From contig NC_064000.1 in assembly GCF_932276165.1 (NCBI RefSeq), positions 4,464,001 to 4,528,000 on the forward strand: DNA of 64,000 nt, written 5' to 3'. The notes under the pieces were generated by a model. That model was given only the letters and a program-made list of their open reading frames with translations. It made no database searches and had not been told where the DNA came from. Position 1 is the stretch's first letter. Each line of letters opens with the position of its first letter. Below are positions 1 to 10,248 of this stretch, piece by piece. Source of the stretch: Plutella xylostella. Taxonomy: Eukaryota > Arthropoda > Insecta > Lepidoptera > Plutellidae. The position numbers and the translations under genes are program-made.

Positions 1-39
1 ACTCGGCCGTAGGCCGTTGGCGTGGGAGGCCTCTTTATA

Positions 40-279
40 CACTCACGGGCAATGAAAAGGTTCCACTAAGAAAATCACCAAATTACTTCTAAACGGAAAA
101 GGCTAGCTTAATGACTACTTCTGCAAAATTGAACATAGGTTACATTTAACAGAGCAATAGGATATTACCAACTAATAACGGTAATATTTTGTTTCATGTT
201 TTAAATTAAATCTTTGAAAAAATTGGGGTCGTTTGGTGTCGGCATTTTGTGAGTGGAACTTTTTCATTGCCCGGGAGTG
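40..279. mobile_element. MITE, family 1, full-length copy
   Basis: A 240-bp element with inverted ends of about 30 bp. The left end starts CACTCACGGGCAATGAAAA and the right end is its complement with a few mismatches. TA dinucleotides at 38-39 and 280-281 fit a Tc1/mariner-type target duplication. There is no coding capacity. Related sequence lies near 8790-8923, 11220-11256, 32344-32415 and 62478-62705. Confidence 0.8.
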
Positions 280-281
280 TA

Positions 282-3129
282 TTATTGCAGCTTACTCAGT
301 AAATCCACGGGCAGGATCTACGGAAGGGCATAATGTGTCAAGCGATTTTCGTGTGTGAAAAGTAATTAATGATTTACTCAAATCTTCATCCACAGACAAT
401 TATTATTCTGTGCTGGACATTCTGGACAAAGGCCAGACGATCCTTACTGGGACTTCCTCGTTCAATTACTCCTGTACATACTGGCTTCGAACAAAAACAA
501 TAAATAAAAAATCGGTTTTACACACTAGCTAGAATTGTTCTACTTTTCAGAGACAAAACCTTAGACCTCACTTTGCGAAAACAATGCTACTACTTCTGTT
601 GAAAGGCCAGCTAAAGTGTCAAGTGTATCTGTTGTACTGTGTGTACTAAAAGTATCCCGGAAGGATAGAAAATACTCGTACTTCTGTAGGTACTATGAAT
701 CTTCGTATGATTATTAAATCTATATGTGTGTGCTAAGGATAACGACTTACTAACCAAATTATAACAAGAAAAATTATACTTATTTTACATTTATAAAAAA
801 CAGGCCTACAAAATAAGATTTCAGCGCAGTGTGAATCTGTTAGTATTGATTTTCTGTTATAAATGTTTTTAGGCCCCGGAGGCTATCGGGTAGTCGGTCA
901 AGCGGTGGCCTCTTTGAGTGCTGAAGATTCCTACTTCCAAGAGTGTCGGAATATTTACCTACGTATTACGATCGAGTATAGCCTAGATCTAGAATATTAA
1001 TCCACACGATTGGATCCTAAGGATTGACGCCTACTTGTCTATCTGGCTGGGGCCAGAAAGCTATTCGAATAGGCTCTTTCGTTTATCCATCTAATACGGT
1101 ATTATTATTGTTATTAGAAGGTCACTATAGATATAAATGTTCTTAATTATCTATCCTCAAAATCGGTTCAGTCGTTCAAACTAAAAAGTCTTAATTAAGT
1201 TACACAAACAAGACGTCTAATAAAAAAATACAATTTCAAAGATTTTACAAATAACTATGGATAAGCGTTTTCCAATTCTGTCAGCAAAAAGACACTTTTT
1301 TCAAAGCAAGAGCTCTAAGCTTCGGTCTTACCCGTCAAAGATAGATGTGAAGTCACTCGAAAATGTCAAGTCTCTCGCTAAATCGGTCAAGCTGTTTGAA
1401 GATAGATAGATGACCTTATAAACCCCGAACACCCACCCATTCGCGCTATATTTAGAAGGTTTATTGTTGGTAATAAAAATAACTGGTAGAGGATTAGAAA
1501 GAAGTCGTTATCGATCCATTTTCGCATTTTAACCCGAAAGAAACTCGACATCGAAAAAAGGAAGACGTTTTCAATTTTTCTGTATGTTTTTTTAGTAGGA
1601 CTTATTGTTACCATTTGCTCAAATAACATTTCGTTGCATGTAGCTCTTAAAGAGAAGATGGTCAGTCACAAAAGATTCAATGAAACAACACAATAGAACT
1701 ACCACTCATGTCCTGTCGTAAACCGAACATGACCTGTAAAACCTAAACCTAAGATGGCTGTAAAACCTAAGTTACTAGAGGCAGTGCAGCGAACATGCAC
1801 CGTCGTGCTTTTGTAATGTTGTCAACAGTAAAGGTACAAATTGGTGACAGGCAACATGAAGTTGCAGTAGATGACATGTCGCAAAATCACTCTGGTTTCT
1901 ATGTATTGTATGTACTTACCTAATGTATTTCTATTATTTGATTTTGCGGATAGCGACATGACATCACGCTCGAGAACACGAGTCCATATCAGTGGCGAAA
2001 AGTACATACAGAATTCTTTAACATTTGACAAAGTAGTCTAAGTACTCTTTAAGTCGCCAATTTCGTATAAAAGAAACAGGCAATATCCGATGTTTTTTTC
2101 AGACCGGCTTTCCTTACAAAAAAACACCACTGGTCTATAGATATACGAGTACATAATACAAATCAGTAACGACGGTGCGACTGGCCGTTGGCTGCATCCT
2201 GATGTTGTCCGCCACCAAATGGCACCATAATGTTGTAAACAATAAGTAGCGAACCACCTCCATAAAGCAGATGACAACAGACCTACACATCTTAAAGTAG
2301 GACACGCATTACGCGCTACATCTGTCATCCTTAACTATTCGGCTGAAGGAAGGTGAGCTTACTCAATACAGAGACAGAGACTAATCGGCCATGGTATTTT
2401 TTATTTTTGTAATGGTGGAACTATTAGTACATAATCTTCTTTTAAATTAAATACAGATGATACCTTTTACCTAAACATAACATGGATAATATTGGATAAG
2501 TCTGGACTGGTCTCCGCTAAATGAATAAAGTTCAGGGAAAATTGATGACACGTTTTTGAAGAGTTTAGAAAAACTAGAGAGACTACATTACTTTGTGGTG
2601 TACATCTACAAGACCCACTGTATTTCCCAAGTCTACTGCAAGATTTCCGAGACAATTGGTGCTGTCAACCACAATTGGTGGCAAGGCTGGACAAGTAGCC
2701 ACGCGATCACCGCGGCAGATACATCTTTGTTTAATTTAAATGGCTGCCAAGGACTTGTGATTGAGCAACTTTATGGGCCTTGATAGGACAATGGGTGTGT
2801 TGAATTGATGGTCAATTCAGTTCATTGTCTGTCAACTAGAAAAGGATATAGATATTAAAGGAACCTGAAATGAAGGCATATCAAATGTATCCTCTTAAGG
2901 ACCCGCCAAAGAAAGTCCAAAACTTATACATCGCAAAACATCGTCAATGTAGAAAAATAGAAACAAAATTTAAAGCAATCGCCATGCCAGAATGCGTGTG
3001 CCGCGTCTAACAACCTATCAATCAATAAGTAACTTCACCATTAAAACACATTTAGTTACTCCACACAACATTGTGTTCAGAACAAAAAGCGCATTTCACT
3101 GAAGTTTTTTTTATGACGGTGTGTGAGAA
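282..3129. other. Intergenic, no supported gene
   Basis: AT-rich sequence. Open frames here are short, have no recognisable domain and are not joined by convincing splice sites. No tRNA or clear terminal-repeat element was recognised. Confidence 0.5.
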
Positions 3130-3358
3130 AGTTTAACTGCCTGCCATGTTACGGAGAGAAATTGGATTGGATTGTTCAAGCGGGTACTGTGGATGATGGT
3201 AGACTGAGCTGACTAGGCAATATTGGACAAAACAGTAGTTTAGTCTCAGCAGCCTCAATGGCCGAAGGAAGCACATGATCGGGAACGGTGGTCAATTCAT
3301 AAGGAGGCCTTTGCCCAGCAGTGGGACACTATACAGGCTACATAAAAAAAAAAAAAAA
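3130..3358 (+). mobile_element. non-LTR retrotransposon 3' end with poly(A)
   Basis: The sequence just before an A-run at about 3345-3358 reads in one frame as DRERWSIHKEAFAQQWDTIQ followed by a stop. This is the usual C-terminal end of lepidopteran LINE reverse-transcriptase ORFs. The 5' boundary is approximate and the rest of the element is missing, as in 5'-truncated LINE copies. Confidence 0.7.
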
Positions 3359-4600
3359 ATGCTAACTATGGACAAGGGCATATACCACTTATGGAAATAT
3401 TAAGGAAAGTATCCGAAAACAGCATGCCGTTTAGATAACCGAAGCTTGAAATAGAATAGAATATAAGACATTGGATACAGCAATATTAACATATACAAAA
3501 GATTATAAAATTAAAGTCAAACCAAAAATTTTAAAAGTAAGCAGTGCTGTTCAGTATCGAAAATGACTCCAGACTCAGAATATGACATAATGCCTATATC
3601 CAGCAAATATCACTCAGAACCAACTCAGAACCAGTAGAAATATTTCCTCAATAACTTGTCATTTCTTTTTAACCGACTTCGTTCGTCAATTACTATCCGA
3701 TAGTACGTATCATACGACAAATAAGGGCCCGGCTACCAAAAACCATAGAAAGTGACAACCGCAAACAATTTTGATTACATAATGCCGTCAGAAGTTAATA
3801 AACTTAGCATTACTAAACAAACTGCTCAATGAATTGCAATTTTATCAGATTTCACCAAATAGGTACCACTTACGATAGGAACTGCAGATAATTTAACATT
3901 TTGTTTCTATAGCCTACCAAGTCTTTGGGGTTCAATGGCCTAAGAAGCTATTGTAGATGGCTATGTTGGGTGTACCGTGTAGACCGGAGTAATTTGAGGC
4001 TGCCAACAAAAAATGTACAAAACAGAATGATCTAGGCTAAAGGAGCTAAGTTAGAGGACTTTGGATTCTATCCGGATGTTTATAAGGTTTCCAGGCAAAT
4101 TGTTTTGATTAGATCCAGTGGACTAAGCGTCAATAAATGGCTTTTTCGTCTTAGAATTTAAATAGGCCCTAGTTTTTATACGTCTGGGAAAACAACAACT
4201 TGTTCTGTACTTATTTATATTTTTGAATAAGTACCGAGGACAAGCTTAATTTCAATTAAAGGTCAAACTAAGGATGTATTTATAAATATAATTATGCTGT
4301 ATAAGTTTGAATATTTAAAACTTAAACCGAGAAAATCATAAAAAGCATAGCCTTATTGTGAGCCGCATTACTATTCTCCACATCTATTCTTAACTGAATC
4401 ATAACTAACCCGCAATAAACACTCAGCACCAAAATGCAATCTATGCTTTACGGGTTAAAGGTCAGATTGGCAGTTATAGTAGAACAGTTGGACTGCAGAC
4501 GTGGTTGGCCAGTTACTCCCAAGATTATCGCAGCTCGCGTCTCGATGACTCATCAAGATTGACTTCGCAGCAAGCATGGGCAATACTGGGTACAGAGCCA
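3359..4600. other. Intergenic, no supported gene
   Basis: AT-rich, with no open frame that I can support and no recognised repeat boundary. Confidence 0.4.
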
Positions 4601-4601
4601 C

Positions 4602-4909
4602 TAGAAACGAAGAGAGACGACTGATTGCGTCTGAGCCGATTTGAAAGTCTAAGCTCCAATTTTTCCATAGTCGGTTAGATCGTAACCAGGGATTATTGCT
4701 TGACTTTTGACACACAGAAACGAAGAGAGACGACTGATTGCGTCTGAGCCGATTTGAAAGTCTAAGCTCCAATTTTTCCACAGTCGGTTAGATCGTAACC
4801 AGGGAAAGGTTGATCAATTAACGTCATCTCCAAATAAAATTCTTGACAGATGTGTCAAAAGTCAAGCAATAATCCCTGGTTATGCTCTAACCCACTATGG
4901 CGAAATTGG
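4602..4909. repeat. MITE-like inverted repeat with internal tandem duplication
   Basis: A segment of about 85 bp beginning GAAACGAAGAGAGACGACTG occurs twice, starting near 4604 and 4718 (114-bp spacing). Its end, containing TCGGTTAGATCGTAACCAGG, recurs in inverted form at about 4852-4909 as CCTGGTTATGCTCTAACC. A related fragment lies at about 38835-38875. This fits a palindromic MITE with one arm tandemly duplicated. Confidence 0.6.
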
Positions 4910-5162
4910 CACTTTTATTTTAAGTCAGCTGTGTAGTCTGAAGTAAATAGTAGAATGCACAATTGACAAAAGGAGCCTTCCTTACATACATCTGGGCAGT
5001 CAGACACTAGTCTGATTGGCCAATCCTTTCACCACGGTTACAGACCCTAAAATATAGCTTAACTATACCCCTTGAATATTTGTCACTGCACGATCAAAAT
5101 AAAAAGAATACTTTTTATTTTGAGACACTGGCGCCACATGTAGGAATATAAACCGAGGGTAA

Positions 5163-5313
5163 GGGTTCCTTTTTACCAGAGATGTGCTATGTTGCAATGA
5201 TGTGACAGATTCCGTACGCACCAATGTTATACGATGTGCATCAATGAATATGATTGGTAGATAAACGCATTCATAGCAACGTAGCATAGCACATCTCTGG
5301 TGAAAAGGCACCC
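5163..5313. mobile_element. MITE A, 151 bp, TAA target site
   Basis: Ends are GGGTTCCTTTTTACCAGAGA on the left and TCTCTGGTGAAAAGGCACCC on the right. They are inverted complements over roughly 38 bp. TAA flanks both sides (5160-5162 and 5314-5316). GGG termini with a 3-bp TAA duplication resemble PIF/Harbinger MITEs. Noncoding. Confidence 0.75.
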
Positions 5314-5316
5314 TAA

Positions 5317-5625
5317 GGGTGAGGCCACACGAGCGTAAGTTTGTGAGTTGTAAGTCGCGTAATTTCGGTCGCAGAAATTCTGCCGCATTCGGTTTCATAG
5401 AAAAGTTCACACGGCGACGCAAAATGAGTTGTCTGCCGACTCACAAAGCACAATTCCGACAGAATTCTGTTCGCGGGGGCGAGGGGAGCGGGGAAAGCGT
5501 CAGTGAGCTATAGGATTGCTTATGAGAAAAATGCGCCAGTGTGGCAGCCCGACAGAATTTCTGCGACCGAAATTATGCGACTCACAACTCACAACTCACA
5601 AAATTACGCTCGTGTGGCCTCACCC
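5317..5625. mobile_element. MITE B, 309 bp, TAA target site
   Basis: Left end GGGTGAGGCCACACGAGCGT and right end ACGCTCGTGTGGCCTCACCC are perfect inverted complements over 20 bp, and the similarity runs on for about 65 bp. TAA flanks it at 5314-5316 and 5626-5628. The left TAA is shared with MITE A. Likely PIF/Harbinger-type and non-autonomous. Confidence 0.85.
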
Positions 5626-5628
5626 TAA

Positions 5629-6843
5629 TACTGACGAGAGTGAACGGCACAGTCCACCGTGGAGAGATTAACGGCACAAGCGCGGGCATCCATCGCCGGA
5701 CAGCCGCAATACACATTTCCAATAACAATATATTGAACTCGCCCGCTGATTAGAGCTCTATGGTTATATGAGTGTATGTATGTGATTATGGTTACGGAGC
5801 TGTTTGGTGAATTCATAGTAATGATTATGATGTCTGAAAATTGGGGCTGGTAGCTCTAAAATGTATGTTTTCGGAACCAACCTCATACGAGAAATTATTG
5901 ACTAATTTGACTATCCTTAGGGGGACAAACAGTATACTCGTAGCATATATTATTCAGTGAGTGTAGATTAAAAAGGTAAAACTTTTTTAAAATCAATTCA
6001 TCAAATCTTTCCTCTTCACAATACATAATATTAGTTCACTTCAAATTCTAACCCTCAACTAACCTATTGCTGAATGAAGTAGGATTAGATTCGCTGGATT
6101 ACTAGATATTTGTAGTGCCCTATTTGGTAACTCAATTAATGAATATTCATTGATCCCTTGTTTGGCACATAATTCGTTGGCCAATTTTGTCTTCTATTCA
6201 TATCAGATACCAAACGGTGTTTGTGTACGATCAAATTATAGGCTATTAAAATTTTCTTATAGATTATGGAGTGGGCTTAAAATAGAGATCAAAAGTTTAG
6301 CGCAAATGTTTTTTTATTTGTTTTGAATGTTAGAATAAATAGACTGTTATTCCAATACTAGTGCTGATGTAATATTTCACGAGAATACCTGAGAATAGGC
6401 TTTCTGTGGGATTGACCAAAAGGAGAATACGCATTTTTGCATGGGAGGTGTATCCCAGCTGTTCCCCGTGCTGGGCCGGCTGGCTCAGCCACCACCAGCT
6501 ACTATTGGATGATCTGGGGGAGTCTCTGTAAACGAAGTTCTAAAAGGCTGCTAACCACGATCCACCTCTTCAATCCCCTTGCATTAAACGTACCGACTAC
6601 ATTAAAGCTCTCGTGCTTCTTCTAGCACAGCTAAATATTCACATTACGAGTAAGCTCGTCAGAAAATAATTCGTTGACTGACCTGCCATCGTAAACATTA
6701 TAATAATGTATAGTGTGCCGGCAATAAACCCGCGCTCCACATCATGTTGTAATGGGTGCATGGTGTCGGGTGCTCTCCCACGAAATGCTGGCCTACTTGC
6801 AGGCAGATGCCGTTGTGTTGCCTTCTAGTTTGTGGTTTTGCTA
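5629..6843. other. Intergenic, no supported gene
   Basis: AT-rich spacer between MITE B and the mariner element. I see no supported coding region. Confidence 0.45.
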
Positions 6844-6845
6844 TA

Positions 6846-8133
6846 CGAGGGCGATACCGAAATGATCGGGAATAGAAAAAAGTACAAAGATATCATAATA
6901 TTATTTACTTTTATTGTTTTTCAAAGTAGTCTCCGTGACATTCAATGCACTTTTTCATTCGATTAAACCAATCATTGAAACAGTAATTCCAGTCTGAAGT
7001 GGATACTGTCAAAACAGCTGATTTGTAAGCTTCGACCGCCTCTTCTGGGCCGCTAAACCGTTGACCACGTAGCATATCTTTAATTCTTGGGAATGTAAAA
7101 TAATCATTGGGGCTCAGATCAGGGCTATACGGAGGATGGTCCATCAACTCCACGTTTTCCATATTTAAAAACGTTCTTGTTTTGCGAGCGGTATGAGAGC
7201 TTGCATTATCGTGGTGAAGGATTATACGACGGTTCGGGTTAGTTTTACGAAGTTCTCTTACGACTTCCGGCAAACAAACTGTTGTCCAATCAGCAGTAAC
7301 CGTCCTTTGTCCTTCTAATGGAATCGTAGCCACATGGCCAGTTTTCGATACAAACGAAGCGACCATTTTTTTCGACACGCTGCGTGAGCGAATAACTTTT
7401 GTTGGCTTGACCTCACCTTCGAAGACCCAAACTGCCGATTGATGTTTTCTTTCGGGCTCATATGAATAAATCCACGATTCATCACCAGAGACGATATTGT
7501 AGACAGCATTTGAACTGCCTCCATTGAACCGTTGCAGAGCAGATCGACACCAATTAACACGAGCCGACTTTTGTTCCTCGGTCAAACGGTGGGGCACCCA
7601 GCGCGAAACTAACTTCTTGACACCCAGTTCTTCATGTAAAATGGTTTGAATGGCTGTCATACCAATGCTGAGAGAAGCCCGAATCTGCTCGTATGTCACA
7701 TGTCTATCTTCTTTTATTAACTGGCGTACAGCATCGATGTTATCTTGTGTTACCGCTGTTTTTGGCCGACCAGTAGAAGGGACTGTGGTAAGAGAGGAAC
7801 GTCCACGGCGAAACTCAGAATACCAACGATATATAGTCGTTTTACTTGGTGCTTCAAGTTTATAAATAGAAACAAGCTCGGCGAGACATTGTTCTTGAGA
7901 TAAACCTCGACGAAAGTTGTGAAAAATTGTTGCACGGAAATGTTCCCGCGTAAGCTCCATTTTTTACACCGACTTGTCAAATTCAAATGGTCAATACTCT
8001 TTTATTTTTTACTTTTTTAAAAATTCGAAAATGGAATTATGTTTGAAAAAACACTACATTTGATACACCAAAAAGGTTTCACTCTAATTTATTCCTAAGT
8101 ATTCTATTCCCGATCTTTTCGGTGTAGCCCTCG
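6846..8133 (-). mobile_element. Complete mariner element
   Basis: A 1288-bp element flanked by TA at 6844-6845 and 8134-8135. The inverted ends start CGAGGGCGATACCGAAATGA on the left and CGAGGGCTACACCGAAAAGA on the right-hand complement, and match with few differences for about 32 bp. It contains one uninterrupted transposase frame on the minus strand. Length, TA target and terminal repeats fit a full mariner copy. Confidence 0.93.
6911..7960 (-). CDS. mariner transposase, intact, D,D34D
   Basis: The 349-residue frame has no stop or frameshift, close to the family's usual 340-355. An N-terminal helix-turn-helix region (about residues 1-110) binds the inverted repeats. WVPHRL at 121-126 is the mariner linker motif. 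The catalytic DDE/D domain carries D160 in SGDESW, D251 in HHDNASSH and D286 in YSPDLSPNDYF. Exactly 34 residues separate the last two aspartates, which is the mariner signature. The enzyme cuts and pastes its own element at TA sites. The start is the first ATG, 173 bp inside the right terminal repeat. I could not place the subfamily; it differs clearly from the second mariner at 28.5 kb. An intact frame with good ends suggests a recent insertion, but activity is inferred. Confidence 0.95.
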   Translation of the reverse strand: MELTREHFRATIFHNFRRGLSQEQCLAELVSIYKLEAPSKTTIYRWYSEFRRGRSSLTTVPSTGRPKTAVTQDNIDAVRQLIKEDRHVTYEQIRASLSIGMTAIQTILHEELGVKKLVSRWVPHRLTEEQKSARVNWCRSALQRFNGGSSNAVYNIVSGDESWIYSYEPERKHQSAVWVFEGEVKPTKVIRSRSVSKKMVASFVSKTGHVATIPLEGQRTVTADWTTVCLPEVVRELRKTNPNRRIILHHDNASSHTARKTRTFLNMENVELMDHPPYSPDLSPNDYFTFPRIKDMLRGQRFSGPEEAVEAYKSAVLTVSTSDWNYCFNDWFNRMKKCIECHGDYFEKQ

Positions 8134-9039
8134 TAGTATAGTGTCTTCGTATGATTATGTTGGTCAGTTTTGTACAGATTGATTTAAAGTAAAGGTGAAT
8201 AATATCTGGGAATGAGCATCAGTAAGTAAGGTTTTTAGTCAGCCTAATTGTAGTCTAAAGTTTATTCCAGAGTTAGCAACATATTAAACACAAGAAAAGT
8301 AATAGGTAAATAAGACGTACACCTTTGACTACATGCATTCTGGGTAGGCAATGGTGCATTGCTTCACACACAAACTTTGACTATTATGGTAATGCAATGC
8401 AACAGAGCAAATCTGAGACCTAGAACCCAGGCTCTAACAATATGTGCAGTAAAAACGGGTACAGGTAGTAAGTTATAATCTAGATAAGGTCTATGTACCT
8501 AAGTAATTGCAGGAAATTACACGCTTACATAGGTATAACTTGCATTTCCTCTATTGCGCAAGGAAACTGCGCATGTGACAGTTTTACTACTTTTTACACA
8601 TTTTACATACGTATAGGAGAACACGCACCCATGTGCCATACATACATAACCATGGTTGATAGGAAATACACCCACGAGAAATGATAAAGTTTCAGTGACA
8701 TTATGGAACGTCAATGACAGGTGTAATCACAAAGCAAGTGGTGTAGTTTACTTTAGAAGCACTCTACTACTCTACCATCTGCAACATTAAAGTACGTTTA
8801 ACAATGCATCAGAATATTAATAATAACTGAGAACGTTAATATTTTAATCAACTCAAAAAAAAAATGGGTCATTTTGTGTCGACATTTTGTAAGTGGAGCT
8901 TTTTCATTGCTCGTGGGTGTATTATGTGATAATGCGTGACTCTACGATGCAGCAGACAGGGTTACAGATACAGTCACTACACTAGAATCCCACATCTCAT
9001 CACATATAACGCCTCTTTTATATACCTCATAAATGATGA
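8134..9039. other. Intergenic with family-1 MITE fragment
   Basis: No gene supported. At about 8790-8923 lies the 3' half of the family-1 MITE, ending with the arm AAGTGGAGCTTTTTCATTGC. Confidence 0.5.
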
Positions 9040-9571
9040 TGGGCACCAATGTATGGAAGCTGGGAGCATCTCCAATAGAAATGAGTGATACGTCGTTGAA
9101 AAGGTATTTTTTTGCAGAATATGAATAACTAAAGCGCCAGTCCTGATCTACTGTCCAATTAGAATAATTGTACCTACCTTAAAAGTTTTTTAAATTTTAT
9201 TTCTGTAATTTTAATGTTTTTGTTATTTTTTCACATTCATTATTAATTTTTATAACAAAATGATCATCATTCATTATAATATTATATTTGTTTATTATCT
9301 CAGTCAATAAAACCAGTTGAAAGTAATTTCTCCCATTTTAATAATACGTGTTTACGTGTATTACGCCCAACTGTCATCAGGAGAGAGAGTGCAATGCAAT
9401 AGAAAAATACTTCCTTCTGAGTCTTCTGACGAATATATTTCAAAATGGACAACTTATATACGGATTTGTCGTCATAATATTTTTTTGCTCACTTGAAAAG
9501 AGCTATCCAACGATGTATGTCTCATCTTTATTGGACATAGGTCCCAAAACGCCCATTGTCATTTTTAACCG
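9040..9571 (+). repeat. Dispersed repeat, about 530 bp, copy 1
   Basis: Nearly the whole interval recurs in inverted orientation at 38131-38647, from GGGCACCAATGTATGGAAGC through CCAAAACGCCCATTGTC. No protein motif is seen. It is an unclassified transposon copy. Confidence 0.7.
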
Positions 9572-10060
9572 ACTTCAAAAAAAGGAGGAGGTTCTCAATT
9601 CGTCGGGTTTTTTTTTATGTATGTTCACCGATTACTCCGCCGTTTATGAACCGATTTTGAAAATTCTTTTTTTTGTTGCATTGGGTTGAGCTCCCAGGTG
9701 GTCCCATTTTTTTTTCAGAATTTTATCTCACCCCTAAGAGTGGGTAAAGGGGTAAAAACAGGGTATAAATTTCCATTTTGGACACATATTAACCGATTCT
9801 AATGAAATTAAGAACGTAAATATAGTTCTTATAACAAAAAAATATGATGGTGACCTTGAACTGATCTGATGATGGAAACGGAAGGCAGTCAAGGGAACTC
9901 CTCAACGATATATAGCAACTACCTCGTGTTTAGGCTTGAATGATGCGTATTGATTAGTAGGACTTTTTGGTATCATTTGCATCTTACTTTTGATTAAAAA
10001 TTATTGCAAATAAACTAAAAACAATAAAATAATAATTAAAAAACCGACTTCAAAAAACCA
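9566..10060. repeat. Moth-type repeat with CGACTTCAAAAAAAGGAGGA motif
   Basis: Contains the A-rich motif CGACTTCAAAAAAAGGAGGA followed by TTCTCAATTCGTC, and a second CCGACTTCAAAAAACC near 10041. I know this motif as frequent in moth genomes. Boundaries are approximate and there is no coding sequence. Confidence 0.5.
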
Positions 10061-10085
10061 CTAAAATGTAAGAAATAATTTAAGC

Positions 10086-10248
10086 TTTACACAAATTATA
10101 TGTGACAGTACAAATATACCTAAGCAGGAAGTGTTCTTTTTTGAAGTTGGTGCCATATTTCTTCAGATTACTTTGTCACCGCTCCAACATCAAAAAATAA
10201 CAGTTCCTGCTTAGGTATATTTGTACTGTCACATATAATTTGTGTAAA
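10086..10248. repeat. Palindromic element with 45-bp perfect arms
   Basis: The left arm 10086-10130 begins TTTACACAAATTATATGTGA. The right arm 10204-10248 is its exact reverse complement. The loop is about 73 bp and the whole unit 163 bp. The arms show no mismatch, so a transcript would fold into a long hairpin. Probably a young MITE. Confidence 0.85.

Noticed and set aside
9348..9689. 113-codon open frame
   Set aside because: Lies in dispersed repeat sequence that recurs at 38 kb without a conserved frame.
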